Shown piece after piece: positions 8,119 through 16,538 of a stretch of 61,317 nt of DNA (its first letter is position 1; the number at the start of each line of letters is the position of its first letter). The stretch is from an uncultured Oscillospiraceae bacterium (lineage in GTDB: Bacteria; Bacillota; Clostridia; Oscillospirales; Oscillospiraceae). The notes under the pieces are model-generated. The model did no database searches. It was not told the origin of the DNA and saw only the letters and a program-made list of their open reading frames with translations. The stretch lies in NCBI GenBank assembly GCA_910587785.1, contig CAJUOA010000007.1, positions 1-61,317 on the forward strand. The letters run 5' to 3'. The translations under genes and the position numbers were made by a program.

Positions 8119-9144
8119 TTACTCCAGCTTCACATCCAGCCCGGTGAGGTTGGCGGTATCATCCAGCACCAGCGTGACCGTCCCGGAACCGGCCTCCGTA
8201 AGGCTCTCATCCTCTTTGGCGTTCTTCGCCAAGTACCTGGAGGCGGCGGAGGCATCCGTATCCGCCGTGGTGTTGTAGACGTTGAACTCCACGGTGGTGT
8301 CGCCCTTGAGCTTCTTATAGACCTTGTTCACCACCGCGATCTGCCCCTCCTGAAGGAGTCCCTGAGCCCCGGCGGCGTCGGTGACGGCGGAATTGATGGC
8401 GTAGACCTCCTCGGAGCTCAAAGAGGAGGCGTGGTTCTTGGTGTTGAAGTTATACACAAAGTATCCGGCCACGCAGCCCACGCCCACCGCGAACAGCACC
8501 ACCAGCAAAGCCACCTGCCGCTTCTTCATTTTCAGGTGCTCGCCCTGGTCGTAGAGCAGGCCCATCCGCCGTCCCAGGGGCATCATCGCCGTGAGGAAGA
8601 GGATCAGCAGCACCGCCTCCAGGGGGAACAGGGCCAGGTTCTTGATGATCCGGGGGAGCTGGAAGAGGGTATAGCTCTTGCCCAGCACCATCTTGTAGTA
8701 GACCCACATGATGGGGGCGTTCATGACGATGTTGACGAAAAAGTCGATGCAGAACCGGGAGAGGATGACCCGGGTGGCCGTCACCTTGGCCCGGTAGAGG
8801 AAGAGGGCGAAGATGAGGGATCCCGCGATCTCAATGAAGATAAACGGGAAGAAATAGGCGCCAGTGGGAAAGAGGATGCAGCCCAGGGTGTCGCTGACGG
8901 CGGCGGCCAGGATGGCCACCACAGGTCCGAAGGTCATGGCGCCAAAGGCGTTGATGAAGAAGGCGACGTTGATCTTCAGGTCTGCGGCAATGGGGATGCC
9001 CAGGCTCTTGAGGGCCACGCGCAGGGCGATCATGAGCGCGGCGAACACCAGCATCCTGGTGTCCCGCAGCTCGGCGGCGGCGTCCCGCCAATAGGCTTTG
9101 GAGAAGGGGGTGGCGTACAGAGCGGTCGATTTGGTTTGTTTCAT
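8119..9144 (-). CDS. folT: Folate-family ECF transporter S component with extra extracytoplasmic domain
   Basis: The substrate-binding membrane subunit of an ECF vitamin importer; FolT-type S components capture folates and work with shared EcfA/A'/T modules encoded elsewhere. Of the 341 aa, the first 205 or so form the usual six-helix S component (ALMIALRVALKSLGIPI, INVAFFINAFGAMTFGPVVA). The protein then continues with a further transmembrane helix (about 216-238) and a roughly 100-aa Thr/Asp-rich extracytoplasmic tail not found in standard S components. ATG 9144 follows AAAGGAGG; the frame extends further upstream only through the riboswitch. The THF riboswitch in the leader independently supports folate as substrate. 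Confidence 0.85.
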   Translation of the reverse strand: MKQTKSTALYATPFSKAYWRDAAAELRDTRMLVFAALMIALRVALKSLGIPIAADLKINVAFFINAFGAMTFGPVVAILAAAVSDTLGCILFPTGAYFFPFIFIEIAGSLIFALFLYRAKVTATRVILSRFCIDFFVNIVMNAPIMWVYYKMVLGKSYTLFQLPRIIKNLALFPLEAVLLILFLTAMMPLGRRMGLLYDQGEHLKMKKRQVALLVVLFAVGVGCVAGYFVYNFNTKNHASSLSSEEVYAINSAVTDAAGAQGLLQEGQIAVVNKVYKKLKGDTTVEFNVYNTTADTDASAASRYLAKNAKEDESLTEAGSGTVTLVLDDTANLTGLDVKLE

Positions 9145-9214
9145 AACAACAATACCTCCTTTGATGTTTGCGGAGCCGGAAGCCGGTCTCCGTGCCCAGG
9201 AGGGCGCACAAGGC

Positions 9215-9253
9215 AAAAAAACTCCCCCGCGGCCGAAAAGCCGCAAAGGGAGT
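9215..9253 (-). terminator. Riboswitch-controlled terminator
   Basis: On the minus strand, ACTCCC...GGGGGAGT encloses an inner GCGGC/GCCGC hairpin and is followed by seven T residues. It sits between the aptamer and the folT start, so it is the expression platform: folate-bound RNA should terminate here. Confidence 0.85.
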
Positions 9254-9273
9254 ACAAAGTTCGCCTCATACGC

Positions 9274-9373
9274 GCCAGCGGGTGCGGAACCTCTATCGCG
9301 GAGAAACTCCTTCGTCTGCCAGACAACTCCCCATTTTGGCAGCACTTCACGCAGAGGTTCCTACTCTGTCGGA
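9274..9373 (-). promoter_or_regulatory. Tetrahydrofolate (THF) riboswitch
   Basis: The minus-strand leader of folT carries the conserved blocks of the THF riboswitch in order: AGAGTAG, GCGTGAAGTG (consensus GCGTTAAGTG), ACGAAG, and a closing GGTTCCGCACCCGCT block. The P-helices are visible as GGAACCTCT with AGAGGTTCC and TGCCA with TGGCA. It begins at the predicted transcription start and is followed by a terminator. This class controls folT genes in Firmicutes. I matched it by eye, not with a covariance model. Confidence 0.85.
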
Positions 9374-9377
9374 GGGT

Positions 9378-9406
9378 ATTGTACCCTATTTTGCCGGACT
9401 TGTAAA
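9378..9406 (-). promoter_or_regulatory. Promoter of the THF riboswitch-folT unit
   Basis: TTTACA (9401-9406), a 17-bp spacer and TACAAT (9378-9383) on the minus strand. The start point falls at about 9370, exactly where the aptamer begins. Confidence 0.8.
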
Positions 9407-9590
9407 GGGGTTTTTGTGATTTTCTTGACGAAATTTTCTTCCGGAACAAGTGCCTGCCGGGCTCACCCAAACCCGCCGGGGGCTGAGCCTCCGGCCCCGC
9501 ACTCTGCGCGCTGCCGTCACCGGGCCGTGCATCCAGTCAGCCGCGGCACTCCAGTCTCGAGTCTGCCCGTCCGGCTGGACCGGCAGGACC

Positions 9591-9636
9591 AAAAGCCCTT
9601 TCGTATGTGTAGTACTCCACACACGAAAGGGCTTTT
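9591..9636. terminator. Terminator of the ribosomal superoperon
   Basis: A 14-bp perfect stem (AAAAGCCCTTTCGT with its complement) lies 21 bp after the rplQ stop. It is flanked by A and T runs, so it reads as a terminator on the minus strand. Confidence 0.85.
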
Positions 9637-9657
9637 GTCCTATATCAGTTCCCTATA

Positions 9658-9999
9658 TCAGACCAGCTCGATCATCGCGGTCTCCGCGGCGTCGCCCCGG
9701 CGCACACCGGTGCGGGTGATGCGGGTGTAGCCGCCGCTGCGCTCCGTATAGTTGGGCGCGATCTCCTTGAAGATCTTCTTGACTACGTCCTCCCGGGTAA
9801 TGAAGGCCATGGCCTGCCGGTAGGCGGCCAAGTCCCCCTTCTTCCCAAGGGTAATCATCTTCTCCGCCAGGGGCCGGATCTCCTTGCAGCGGGTGACGGT
9901 GGACTCCATCTTCCCCTTGTCCAGGAAATCGGTCACCTGCTGGCGGAGCATGGCTTTACGCTGGTCGGTCGTCTTACCGAGCTTGCGTGTTCCAGGCAT
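9658..9999 (-). CDS. rplQ: 50S ribosomal protein L17
   Basis: The last gene of the alpha operon. 113 aa, with the family start MPGTRKLGKTTDQRKAMLRQQVTDFL and the end RITRTGVRRGDAAETAMIELV. L17 sits near the exit-tunnel opening of the large subunit. It follows rpoA by 68 bp and is ended by the hairpin at 9591-9636. Confidence 0.97.
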   Translation of the reverse strand: MPGTRKLGKTTDQRKAMLRQQVTDFLDKGKMESTVTRCKEIRPLAEKMITLGKKGDLAAYRQAMAFITREDVVKKIFKEIAPNYTERSGGYTRITRTGVRRGDAAETAMIELV

Positions 10000-10067
10000 A
10001 GTAGGTTTCCTCCTTCAAAAGGCGTATTGCCGTCCGCCCGCAGGGGGGCGGGGGCAAAACAGTAACG

Positions 10068-11018
10068 TCAGTTGGCCTCCTCGTCGGCCAGGCTGAGGCC
10101 CATCATGGCCAGCTTGTTGATGACCTCCTCCAGGGACTTGCGGCCCAGGTTGCGGACCTTCATCATCTCATCCTCGGTCTTGGAGATCAGGTCCTCTACG
10201 GTGTTGATGTTGGCCCGCTTGAGGCAGTTGAAGCTGCGTACGCTGAGATCGAGCTCCTCGATGGTCAGCTCCAGCACCTTGTCCCGCTGGGTCTCCGCCT
10301 TCTCCACCACGGTGGAGCGGGCGCCCACGGTGTCGCTGAGGTCGATGAACAGCGCGAAGTGGTCGCAGAGGATCTTGGCGCCCAAGCTCACCGCGTCCCG
10401 GGCGGAGATAGTGGAGTCCGTCCAGACCTCAATGGTCAGCTTGTCGAAGTCCGTCATGTTCCCCACGCGGGTATTCTCAACGGTGTAGTTCACCTTATAC
10501 ACAGGGGTATAGATGGAGTCCACAGGGATGACGCCGATGATGTCCTGTTGACCCTTGTTGCGGTCTGCGGGCACGTAGCCCCGGCCGTGATTGAGGGTGA
10601 TCTCCATATTCAGCGTGGCGCCGCTGCCCAGGGTGGCGATGTGGAGGTCGGGGTTGAGCACCTCCACCTCGCCATCGCTCTTGATGTCCCCCGCCGTCAG
10701 ATCGCAGGGGCCCACTGCCTCGATAAAGACAGTCTTCGCCCCCTCGCTGTGAAGCTTGCAGATAAGCTGCTTGACGTTGAGCACGATCTCCGTCACATCC
10801 TCCTTCACGCCGGGGATGGTGGTGAACTCGTGCTGGACGCCGGCGATCTTGATGCTGGTGGCGGCGGTGCCGGGCAGGGAGGAGAGCATAATGCGCCGCA
10901 GCGCATTGCCCAGGGTGGTGCCGTAGCCCCGCTCCAGGGGCTCTACCACGTATTTGCCGTAGTTATCCTCACCGGGGGTCTCGATACACTCAATATGGGG
11001 CTTCTCAATTTCGATCAT
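10068..11018 (-). CDS. rpoA: RNA polymerase alpha subunit
   Basis: 316 aa, the standard length. The N-terminal assembly domain (EPLERGYGTTLGNALRRIMLSSLPG) dimerises and scaffolds beta and beta'. The C-terminal domain (LDLSVRSFNCLKRANINTVEDLISKTEDEMMKVRNLGRKSLEEV region) contacts UP elements and activators. AAGGAGGG precedes the ATG. It lies between rpsD and rplQ as in other Firmicutes. Confidence 0.98.
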   Translation of the reverse strand: MIEIEKPHIECIETPGEDNYGKYVVEPLERGYGTTLGNALRRIMLSSLPGTAATSIKIAGVQHEFTTIPGVKEDVTEIVLNVKQLICKLHSEGAKTVFIEAVGPCDLTAGDIKSDGEVEVLNPDLHIATLGSGATLNMEITLNHGRGYVPADRNKGQQDIIGVIPVDSIYTPVYKVNYTVENTRVGNMTDFDKLTIEVWTDSTISARDAVSLGAKILCDHFALFIDLSDTVGARSTVVEKAETQRDKVLELTIEELDLSVRSFNCLKRANINTVEDLISKTEDEMMKVRNLGRKSLEEVINKLAMMGLSLADEEAN

Positions 11019-11102
11019 CCAGTTACCCTCCTTCTGCTTGGCGGGCCTGAGAGGAGGCCCGCCCTAAATTCAGTTCGCTTCTTAATCGAGGGTAGACCCC
11101 TG

Positions 11103-11708
11103 TTACTTGGAGTACAACTCGACGATGAGATGCTCCTCAATAGGCATATCATTGATGTCCTCCCGGACAGGCAGGCGGGAAACGGTCCCCTTGAGGCCGT
11201 TGGCCTCCCGGGTGAGCCACTGGGGCACCAGGACCACGGGGGCGTCCTCGCCGGTCAGGCGCTTGAAGATGGGGGACTGGCGGCTGGAGTCGCGCACCTC
11301 CACCACATCGCCGGGCTTGATGAGGTAGGAGGGGATGTTGACCTTCTTGCCGTTAACGGTGAAGTGGGCGTGGCTGACCAGCTGGCGGGCCTGACGGCGG
11401 GTGGAGGCGAAGCCCAAGCGGTAGACCACGTTGTCCAGGCGGCGCTCGATGAGCACCAGCAGTTCCTCACCGGTCTTGCCCTGCATCCGGGCAGCCTTCT
11501 CGTAGTACATGCGGAACTGCTTCTCCATGATGCCGTAGACGAACTTGACCTTCTGCTTCTCCTGGAGCTGGAGGGCATACTCGCTCTTCTTCTTGCGCAT
11601 CTGGTTGCCCGCGCCCCGCTCGGTGTTCTTCTTGTTGTAGCCCATGGCGGCGGGGGAAATGCCCAGAGCCTTGCAGCGCTTGGCTACGGGCTGCATATTC
11701 TTAGCCAT
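11103..11708 (-). CDS. rpsD: 30S ribosomal protein S4
   Basis: A primary 16S rRNA-binding assembly protein, 201 aa, with the S4 RNA-binding domain (RRLDNVVYRLGFASTRRQARQLVSH). The N terminus has only one Cys, so it is the zinc-free form rather than the four-Cys form. Located in the alpha operon between rpsK and rpoA. Confidence 0.97.
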   Translation of the reverse strand: MAKNMQPVAKRCKALGISPAAMGYNKKNTERGAGNQMRKKKSEYALQLQEKQKVKFVYGIMEKQFRMYYEKAARMQGKTGEELLVLIERRLDNVVYRLGFASTRRQARQLVSHAHFTVNGKKVNIPSYLIKPGDVVEVRDSSRQSPIFKRLTGEDAPVVLVPQWLTREANGLKGTVSRLPVREDINDMPIEEHLIVELYSK

Positions 11709-11735
11709 AATGAAAAATTTCCTCCTTCTTCCGAA

Positions 11736-12137
11736 TTAGACGCGGCGGCGCTTCGGCGGGCGGCAGCCGTTGTGGGGGATGGGGGTGACGTCCTTGATCA
11801 TGGTCACCTCCAGGCCCACCGCCTGCAGCGCACGGATGGCGGCCTCGCGGCCCTGGCCGGGGCCCTTGACGAAGACTTCGACGGTCTTCAGGCCGTGCTC
11901 CATGGCGGCCCGGGCGGCCACCTCGGCGGCGGTCTGGGCGGCGAAGGGCGTGCTCTTCTTGCTGCCACGGAAGCCCTGCCCACCGGAGGAGGCCCAGGAG
12001 ATGGCGTTGCCCTGGGTGTCGGTGACGGTCACCATGGTGTTGTTGAAGGAAGAACGGATATGGACCTGGCCCCTCTCAATGTTCTTCTTTTCGCGGCGGC
12101 GGCGGATGACCCGCTTGCCTGTTTTCGGTGCAGCCAT
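11736..12137 (-). CDS. rpsK: 30S ribosomal protein S11
   Basis: 133 aa, platform protein of the small subunit contacting mRNA at the E site. Family motifs are HIRSSFNNTMVTVTD, GNAISWASSGGQGFRGSKKSTPFAAQ and the C-terminal HNGCRPPKRRRV. Separated from rpsM by 15 bp with a clear ribosome binding site. Confidence 0.97.
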   Translation of the reverse strand: MAAPKTGKRVIRRRREKKNIERGQVHIRSSFNNTMVTVTDTQGNAISWASSGGQGFRGSKKSTPFAAQTAAEVAARAAMEHGLKTVEVFVKGPGQGREAAIRALQAVGLEVTMIKDVTPIPHNGCRPPKRRRV

Positions 12138-12152
12138 TTTGATTCTCCCTCC

Positions 12153-12521
12153 TTACTTCTTCTTGTTGGCGATGGTCTTCTTGGGACCCTTGCGGGTGCG
12201 GGCGTTGGTCTTGCTCCGCTGGCCGCGCACGGGGAGGCCCCGGCGGTGCCGGATGCCCCGGTAGCAGCCGATCTCGCTCAGGCGCTTGATATCCAGGGCC
12301 ACGGAGCGGCGCAGGTCGCCCTCCACGGTGTAGCCGTGGTCGATGGCCTCGCGCAGCTTGCTCTCCTCGGCCTCGGTGAGGTCCTTGACGCGGGTGTCGG
12401 GGTTGATGCCCGTTGTCGCCAAGATGTCCTTGGCGCTCTTCCTGCCGATGCCGTAGATATAGGTGAGGCCGATCTCGATCCTCTTGTCCTTGGGCAGGTC
12501 AATGCCGGCAATTCTTGCCAT
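12153..12521 (-). CDS. rpsM: 30S ribosomal protein S13
   Basis: 122 aa. The head protein that contacts P-site tRNA and bridges to the 50S subunit. Diagnostic motifs: MARIAGIDLPKDKRIEIGLTYIYGIG, a CYRGIRHRRGLPVRGQRSKTNART block and a basic end. It follows rpmJ by 23 bp. Confidence 0.97.
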   Translation of the reverse strand: MARIAGIDLPKDKRIEIGLTYIYGIGRKSAKDILATTGINPDTRVKDLTEAEESKLREAIDHGYTVEGDLRRSVALDIKRLSEIGCYRGIRHRRGLPVRGQRSKTNARTRKGPKKTIANKKK

Positions 12522-12544
12522 TAAATTCGCACCTCCAAATTCAC

Positions 12545-12658
12545 TTAGCCCTGTCTCTGCTTATGCTTGGGATTTTCGCAGATCACCATCAGGCGGCCCT
12601 TGCGGCGAATGATCTTGCACTTTTCGCACATGGGCTTTACGGACGGTCTAACTTTCAT
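12545..12658 (-). CDS. rpmJ: 50S ribosomal protein L36 (zinc form)
   Basis: 37 aa starting MKVRPSVKPMCEKC. The Cys-x2-Cys, Cys-x4-His zinc ribbon is intact, so this is the zinc-binding paralogue. The longer frame upstream runs into infA; ATG 12658 has a ribosome binding site and gives the exact family length. Confidence 0.96.
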   Translation of the reverse strand: MKVRPSVKPMCEKCKIIRRKGRLMVICENPKHKQRQG

Positions 12659-12671
12659 TTTGCTATTCCTC

Positions 12672-12890
12672 CTACTTCGTACGCCAGGTAATCCGGCCAC
12701 GGGTGAGGTCATAGGGAGACATCTCCACCGTGACTTTGTCACCAGGCAAGATTCTGATGAAATTCATCCTGAGTTTTCCGGAAATGTGGGCCAAAATAGT
12801 ATGGCCATTTCCTATGTCTACTTGGAATTTTGTGTTGGGGAGCGCCTCAACAACTACGCCCTCAACCTCGATCATATCGGATTTTGCCAA
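12672..12890 (-). CDS. infA: Translation initiation factor IF-1 (TTG start)
   Basis: A 72-aa OB-fold protein that occupies the ribosomal A site during initiation. The sequence from IEVEGVVVEALPNTKFQV to DLTRGRITWR is standard. The reading frame is open far upstream, but a TTG at 12890 is preceded by AGGAGGG eight bases away and gives the family N terminus (M)AKSDMIEVEG and exactly 72 residues. An internal ATG at 12875 would lose five conserved residues. Confidence 0.95.
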   Translation of the reverse strand: MAKSDMIEVEGVVVEALPNTKFQVDIGNGHTILAHISGKLRMNFIRILPGDKVTVEMSPYDLTRGRITWRTK

Positions 12891-12894
12891 GTGC

Positions 12895-13179
12895 TCATCC
12901 CTCCTGGTCTGGATTACCGTCCCCGCCCAGCTGGGCGAGGGTCTTGCGGAGCTCACTGTTGGTGACCTTCTCTCCGCTTCGGATCTTTTCAGCCGTCCGG
13001 CCGTCGGCGCGGCAGGCGAAAGTGACATGCTTCCGCTTTTTCCGCTTGGGCCGCTCCAGCTTCCGGCTCTTGCCGTCCGCCAGCAGGAGGAACTCCCCCT
13101 CCGTCCCCAGGACGAAGAAGAGCCTGCCCCTGTCCCTGCCGGCGGCAGATTTTACAATATCTGATCGCGCAATGTCCAT
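12895..13179 (-). CDS. KOW-domain RNA-binding protein (L14e-like)
   Basis: A 94-aa small basic protein of the KOW/L14e-like family that sits between map and infA in many Firmicutes. The N-terminal KOW-type motif (DIVKSAAGRDRGRLFFVLG) is followed by a Lys/Arg cluster (KLERPKRKKRKHVTF). A role in ribosome assembly or stress binding to ribosomes is inferred from family and place. It is 2 bp from map and 4 bp from infA, so translation is probably coupled. Confidence 0.85.
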   Translation of the reverse strand: MDIARSDIVKSAAGRDRGRLFFVLGTEGEFLLLADGKSRKLERPKRKKRKHVTFACRADGRTAEKIRSGEKVTNSELRKTLAQLGGDGNPDQEG

Positions 13180-13181
13180 AT

Positions 13182-13946
13182 CTACTCCGCTCTCGCCTCC
13201 GGGTCGGTCAGAAGCTCCGGCTCACCGTCCGTAATGAGGATGGTGTTCTCGTAGTGGGCGGAGAGCTTCCCGTCGGCGGTCTTCACCGTCCAGCCGTCCG
13301 GCATGACGACGATTTCCGCCCCGCCGGCGTTTACCATGGGCTCCACAGCGATGGTCATGCCCCGCAGGAGGCGGGGACGGCCCATCCGGGGCTCCACGTA
13401 GTTGGGGACCCCCGGCTCCTCGTGCATCTTCCTGCCGATGCCGTGGCCCTCATACTCCCGTACCACAGAGCAGCCCGCCCCCTCCGCATAGCGCTGGATG
13501 GCGCCGCAGAGCTCCGGAAGGCGGCGTCCCTCCCTGGCGTACTTGAGCCCCTCGAAGAAGCTCTGCCGGGTGACCTCAATGAGGCGCTCCGCCTCCTCGG
13601 AGATGCGTCCGCAGGGGTAGGTCCCCGCGCAGTCCCCGTGGAAGCCGTCCTTGAAGGCCCCCACGTCGACGGAGACGATGTCCCCCTCCTGGAGCACCCG
13701 CTTGCCGGGGATGCCGTGGATGACCTCGTCGTTGACGGAGATGCACACGCTTGCCGGGAAGCCGTTGTAGCCCAGGAAGGAGGGCTCCGCCCCGTGGGAG
13801 CGGATGAAGCGCCGGACCTCCCGGTCGATCTCCCGGGTGGTCACGCCGGGGGCCACCATGGACCCCGCAAGGGCCCGGGCCGCCGCGGTGATCTTTCCCG
13901 CCTTCCGCATAAGGTCGATCTCCCGGCTGGATTTAAGGACGATCAT
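13182..13946 (-). CDS. map: Type I methionine aminopeptidase
   Basis: Removes the initiator Met from nascent proteins. 254 aa pita-bread fold. Metal ligands are visible in SVDVGAFKDGFHGDCAGTY (two Asp), the GHGIGRKMHEEP His, the Glu in IAVEPMV and the last Glu in the SAHYENTILIT segment. The start overlaps the adk stop by 4 nt (ATGA), indicating coupled translation. Confidence 0.96.
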   Translation of the reverse strand: MIVLKSSREIDLMRKAGKITAAARALAGSMVAPGVTTREIDREVRRFIRSHGAEPSFLGYNGFPASVCISVNDEVIHGIPGKRVLQEGDIVSVDVGAFKDGFHGDCAGTYPCGRISEEAERLIEVTRQSFFEGLKYAREGRRLPELCGAIQRYAEGAGCSVVREYEGHGIGRKMHEEPGVPNYVEPRMGRPRLLRGMTIAVEPMVNAGGAEIVVMPDGWTVKTADGKLSAHYENTILITDGEPELLTDPEARAE

Positions 13947-14578
13947 GCTTCCACTCCCAATACATCCAGAATGGCCCGGGTGGTCTCCTCCGGGGTGCCG
14001 GACTTCACGGTGCGGAGCAGGCCCCGCTGGGCGTAGTAACCCGCCAGGGGCTCTGTCTCGCTGTGATAGACCCGCAGGCGCTCCCGGACGGTCTCGGGGG
14101 TGTCATCCCGGCGCTGGATCAGCTTGCCGCCGCAGTTGTCGCAGATGCCGGGGACCCTGGGGGGCACGGCATCCACGTTGTAGCTGGAGCCGCAGGCCTC
14201 GCACACGCGCCTGCCGCCCATGCGGCGCAGGATCTCATCCTCGGAGATCTCAATGGAGACCACGGCGTCGAAAGCGATGCCGCTTCTCTCCAGGGCCTCG
14301 GCCTGGGCGATCGTGCGGGGGACGCCGTCCAGGATATATCCCCCCGCGCAATCGGCCTGGGCCAAGCGCTCGCTGACGATCCCGATGATGACTTCATCAG
14401 GCACTAACTGTCCGGCATCAATGAAGGATTTCGCCTTCATGCCGGTGGGCGTGCCGTCCTTGATGGCGGCACGGAGGATGTTCCCGGTGGAGATGGTGGG
14501 GATGCCCAGTTTTTTGCAGAGGATCTCTGCCTGGGTGCCCTTCCCCGCGCCGGGTGCGCCCAATAAAATCAGTTTCAT
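13943..14578 (-). CDS. adk: Adenylate kinase (zinc-LID form)
   Basis: Converts AMP and ATP into two ADP. 211 aa, long-form enzyme with P-loop GAPGAGKGTQ (residues 7-16), AMP-binding and GGYILDGVPRT segments. The LID domain has a Cys-x2-Cys...Cys-x2-Cys zinc site (CEACGSSYN and CDNCGGKL), typical of Gram-positive enzymes. Lies between secY and map. Confidence 0.97.
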   Translation of the reverse strand: MKLILLGAPGAGKGTQAEILCKKLGIPTISTGNILRAAIKDGTPTGMKAKSFIDAGQLVPDEVIIGIVSERLAQADCAGGYILDGVPRTIAQAEALERSGIAFDAVVSIEISEDEILRRMGGRRVCEACGSSYNVDAVPPRVPGICDNCGGKLIQRRDDTPETVRERLRVYHSETEPLAGYYAQRGLLRTVKSGTPEETTRAILDVLGVEA

Positions 14579-14590
14579 GGCTCTTTCTCC

Positions 14591-15886
14591 TTACTCCAGG
14601 AAGCCCTTGTACTGACGCATGACCATCTGGTTCTCCAGAGCCTGGACGGTCTCCAGGGCGACGCCGACCACGATGATGACAGACGTGCCGCCGATGCCGA
14701 GGCTGATGCCGGCGCTGGAGTTCATGAACTTATCGGCGACCAGGGGCACGATGGCCACGATGCCCAGGTAGATGGCGCCGAAGAGGGTGATCTTGCCGAG
14801 CACCCGGGCGATAAAGTCGCTGGTGGGCTTGCCCGGACGGAAGCCGGGGATGAACCCGCCGTTGCGCTTGAGGTTGTTGGAGATCTCGATGGGGTTGAAC
14901 TGGATGGTGGCGTAGAAGTAGCTGAAGCCGATGATCATCAGGAAATAGATCACCAGGTACAGCACGCTCTTGGTGTCGATGGCGTTGAGCAGTCCCGCCC
15001 AGAAGCTCCCCTCCGCCGGCGCGGGGAGGAACGCCCCGATGGTGGCCGGGATGGAAGCGATGGACTGGGCGAAGATGACCGGCAGAACGCCGGACATGTT
15101 CACCTTCATGGGCAGGCTGCTGGACTGACCGCCGTACATCTTCCGGCCCTGCTGGCGCTTGGCGTACTGGACGGGGATGCGTCGCTCGGCGTCGTTGACG
15201 AAGACGATGAGCACCACCAGCAGCAGCACGCCCACCACGGCCAGAACGGCCCAGAGCCAGTGCATATTGCCGGAGAGGACGGAGCTGTACACCGCGGAGG
15301 CCATGGCGGGCACCCGGGAGATGATACCGGCAAAGAGGATCATGGAGATGCCGTTGCCGACGCCGAACTCGTTGCACTGCTCGCCCAGCCACATCAGGAA
15401 GCTGGAACCGGCCACGAAGGACACGATAATCACCAGAGCCGCCCAGATGCTGTCGTTGGTCAGGATATTATAGTTATTCTTCATGATGAAATAATATCCC
15501 AGGGCCTGCAGCAGGGCGATGGCCACGGTGGAGTAGCGGGTGATGGACTGGAGCTTGCGCTTGCCCTCCTCGCCGCCCTCCTTCTGCATCCGCTCCAGGG
15601 CCGGGATGGCCACTGTGAGCAGCTGGATGATGATGGAGCTGTTGATATAGGGCTGGATCCCCATGGCGAAGACCGTCGCCTGTGCGAAAGCGCCGCCGCT
15701 CATGACGTTGTAGAGCCCCAGGATGGTGGTGCCCATGCTGTCCAGATACTGTTCCAGCATATCGGTGTTCACGTAGGGCACCGCGATGGCGCTGCCGATG
15801 CGGTAGATGACTAGGACCAGCAGGGTGAAGAGGATCTTCTTGCGCAGCTCGGGGATGCCCCAGGCCTTGCGGACGGTTTGGATCAT
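14591..15886 (-). CDS. secY: Preprotein translocase channel subunit SecY
   Basis: The central membrane channel of the Sec translocon, 431 aa with about ten transmembrane helices. Signatures include the N-terminal MIQTVRKAWGIPELRKKILF, ALGIQPYINSSI-like (FAMGIQPYINSSIIIQLL) and the cytoplasmic loop NGGFIPGFRPGKPTSDF. It starts 1 nt after the rplO stop. Confidence 0.97.
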   Translation of the reverse strand: MIQTVRKAWGIPELRKKILFTLLVLVIYRIGSAIAVPYVNTDMLEQYLDSMGTTILGLYNVMSGGAFAQATVFAMGIQPYINSSIIIQLLTVAIPALERMQKEGGEEGKRKLQSITRYSTVAIALLQALGYYFIMKNNYNILTNDSIWAALVIIVSFVAGSSFLMWLGEQCNEFGVGNGISMILFAGIISRVPAMASAVYSSVLSGNMHWLWAVLAVVGVLLLVVLIVFVNDAERRIPVQYAKRQQGRKMYGGQSSSLPMKVNMSGVLPVIFAQSIASIPATIGAFLPAPAEGSFWAGLLNAIDTKSVLYLVIYFLMIIGFSYFYATIQFNPIEISNNLKRNGGFIPGFRPGKPTSDFIARVLGKITLFGAIYLGIVAIVPLVADKFMNSSAGISLGIGGTSVIIVVGVALETVQALENQMVMRQYKGFLE

Positions 15887-15887
15887 G

Positions 15888-16328
15888 CTACTTCACCTCC
15901 GCCTTTCCTCCCGCCGCCTCGATCGCAGCCTGAGCGGACTTGGAGAATGCGGAAGCCACAACTGTGATTTTCTTTGTCAGTTTTCCATTTCCCAGCACCT
16001 TATAGCCGTAGGTGCACTTGCTGAGGATGCCCCGCTCCAGCAGCGCCTCGGCGGTGACGGTCGCGCCGTCGTCGAAGGCGTTGAGAGCGCTCAGGTTCAC
16101 GATCTCCAGAGGCTTGGCGAAGATGTTATTGAAGCCGCGCTTGGGCACACGGCGGGCCAGAGGCATCTGGCCGCCCTCGAACCCGACGCGGATGCCGCCG
16201 CCGCTGCGGGCCTTCTGGCCCTTGTGGCCGCGGCCGGCGGTCTTGCCGTTGCCCGTACCGGCGCCGCGGCCCTTGCGCTTGCCAACATGGGTGGAGCCGG
16301 CGGCGGGAGAAAGTTCGTGCATGTTCAT
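15888..16328 (-). CDS. rplO: 50S ribosomal protein L15
   Basis: 146 aa. Starts MNMHELSPAAGSTHVGKRKGRGAGTG and carries the glycine/arginine-rich N-terminal extension that threads into 23S rRNA, followed by the KSGGGIRVGFEGGQMPL-like segment. Part of the spc section, immediately before secY. Confidence 0.97.
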   Translation of the reverse strand: MNMHELSPAAGSTHVGKRKGRGAGTGNGKTAGRGHKGQKARSGGGIRVGFEGGQMPLARRVPKRGFNNIFAKPLEIVNLSALNAFDDGATVTAEALLERGILSKCTYGYKVLGNGKLTKKITVVASAFSKSAQAAIEAAGGKAEVK

Positions 16329-16342
16329 AGTCCGGTACCTCC

Positions 16343-16525
16343 TTAGTTCATCTTGTCGACGCGGAGAAGATATCCGATCTGAGCGACCTTGCCCCGCGTC
16401 TGGGGATTGTCGGGCTGCTCGGTGGTGTCACCGATCTTGCGCAGTCCAAGAGAGTTGGCAGTGGCGATGTGCTTATCCAATCTGCCGTTGAGGCTCTTGA
16501 CGAGCTTGATCTTCAGATTTGCCAT
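16343..16525 (-). CDS. rpmD: 50S ribosomal protein L30
   Basis: 60 aa, family-typical KIKLVKSLNGRLDKHIATA start and LGLRKIGDTTEQPDNPQTRGKV core. Positioned between rpsE and rplO. Confidence 0.95.
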   Translation of the reverse strand: MANLKIKLVKSLNGRLDKHIATANSLGLRKIGDTTEQPDNPQTRGKVAQIGYLLRVDKMN

Positions 16526-16538
16526 GTCACGCCCCTCC

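Noticed and set aside
10359..12524. Plus-strand frame of 721 codons across rpoA-rpsM
   Set aside because: It spans several clearly coding ribosomal genes on the other strand and has no family features.
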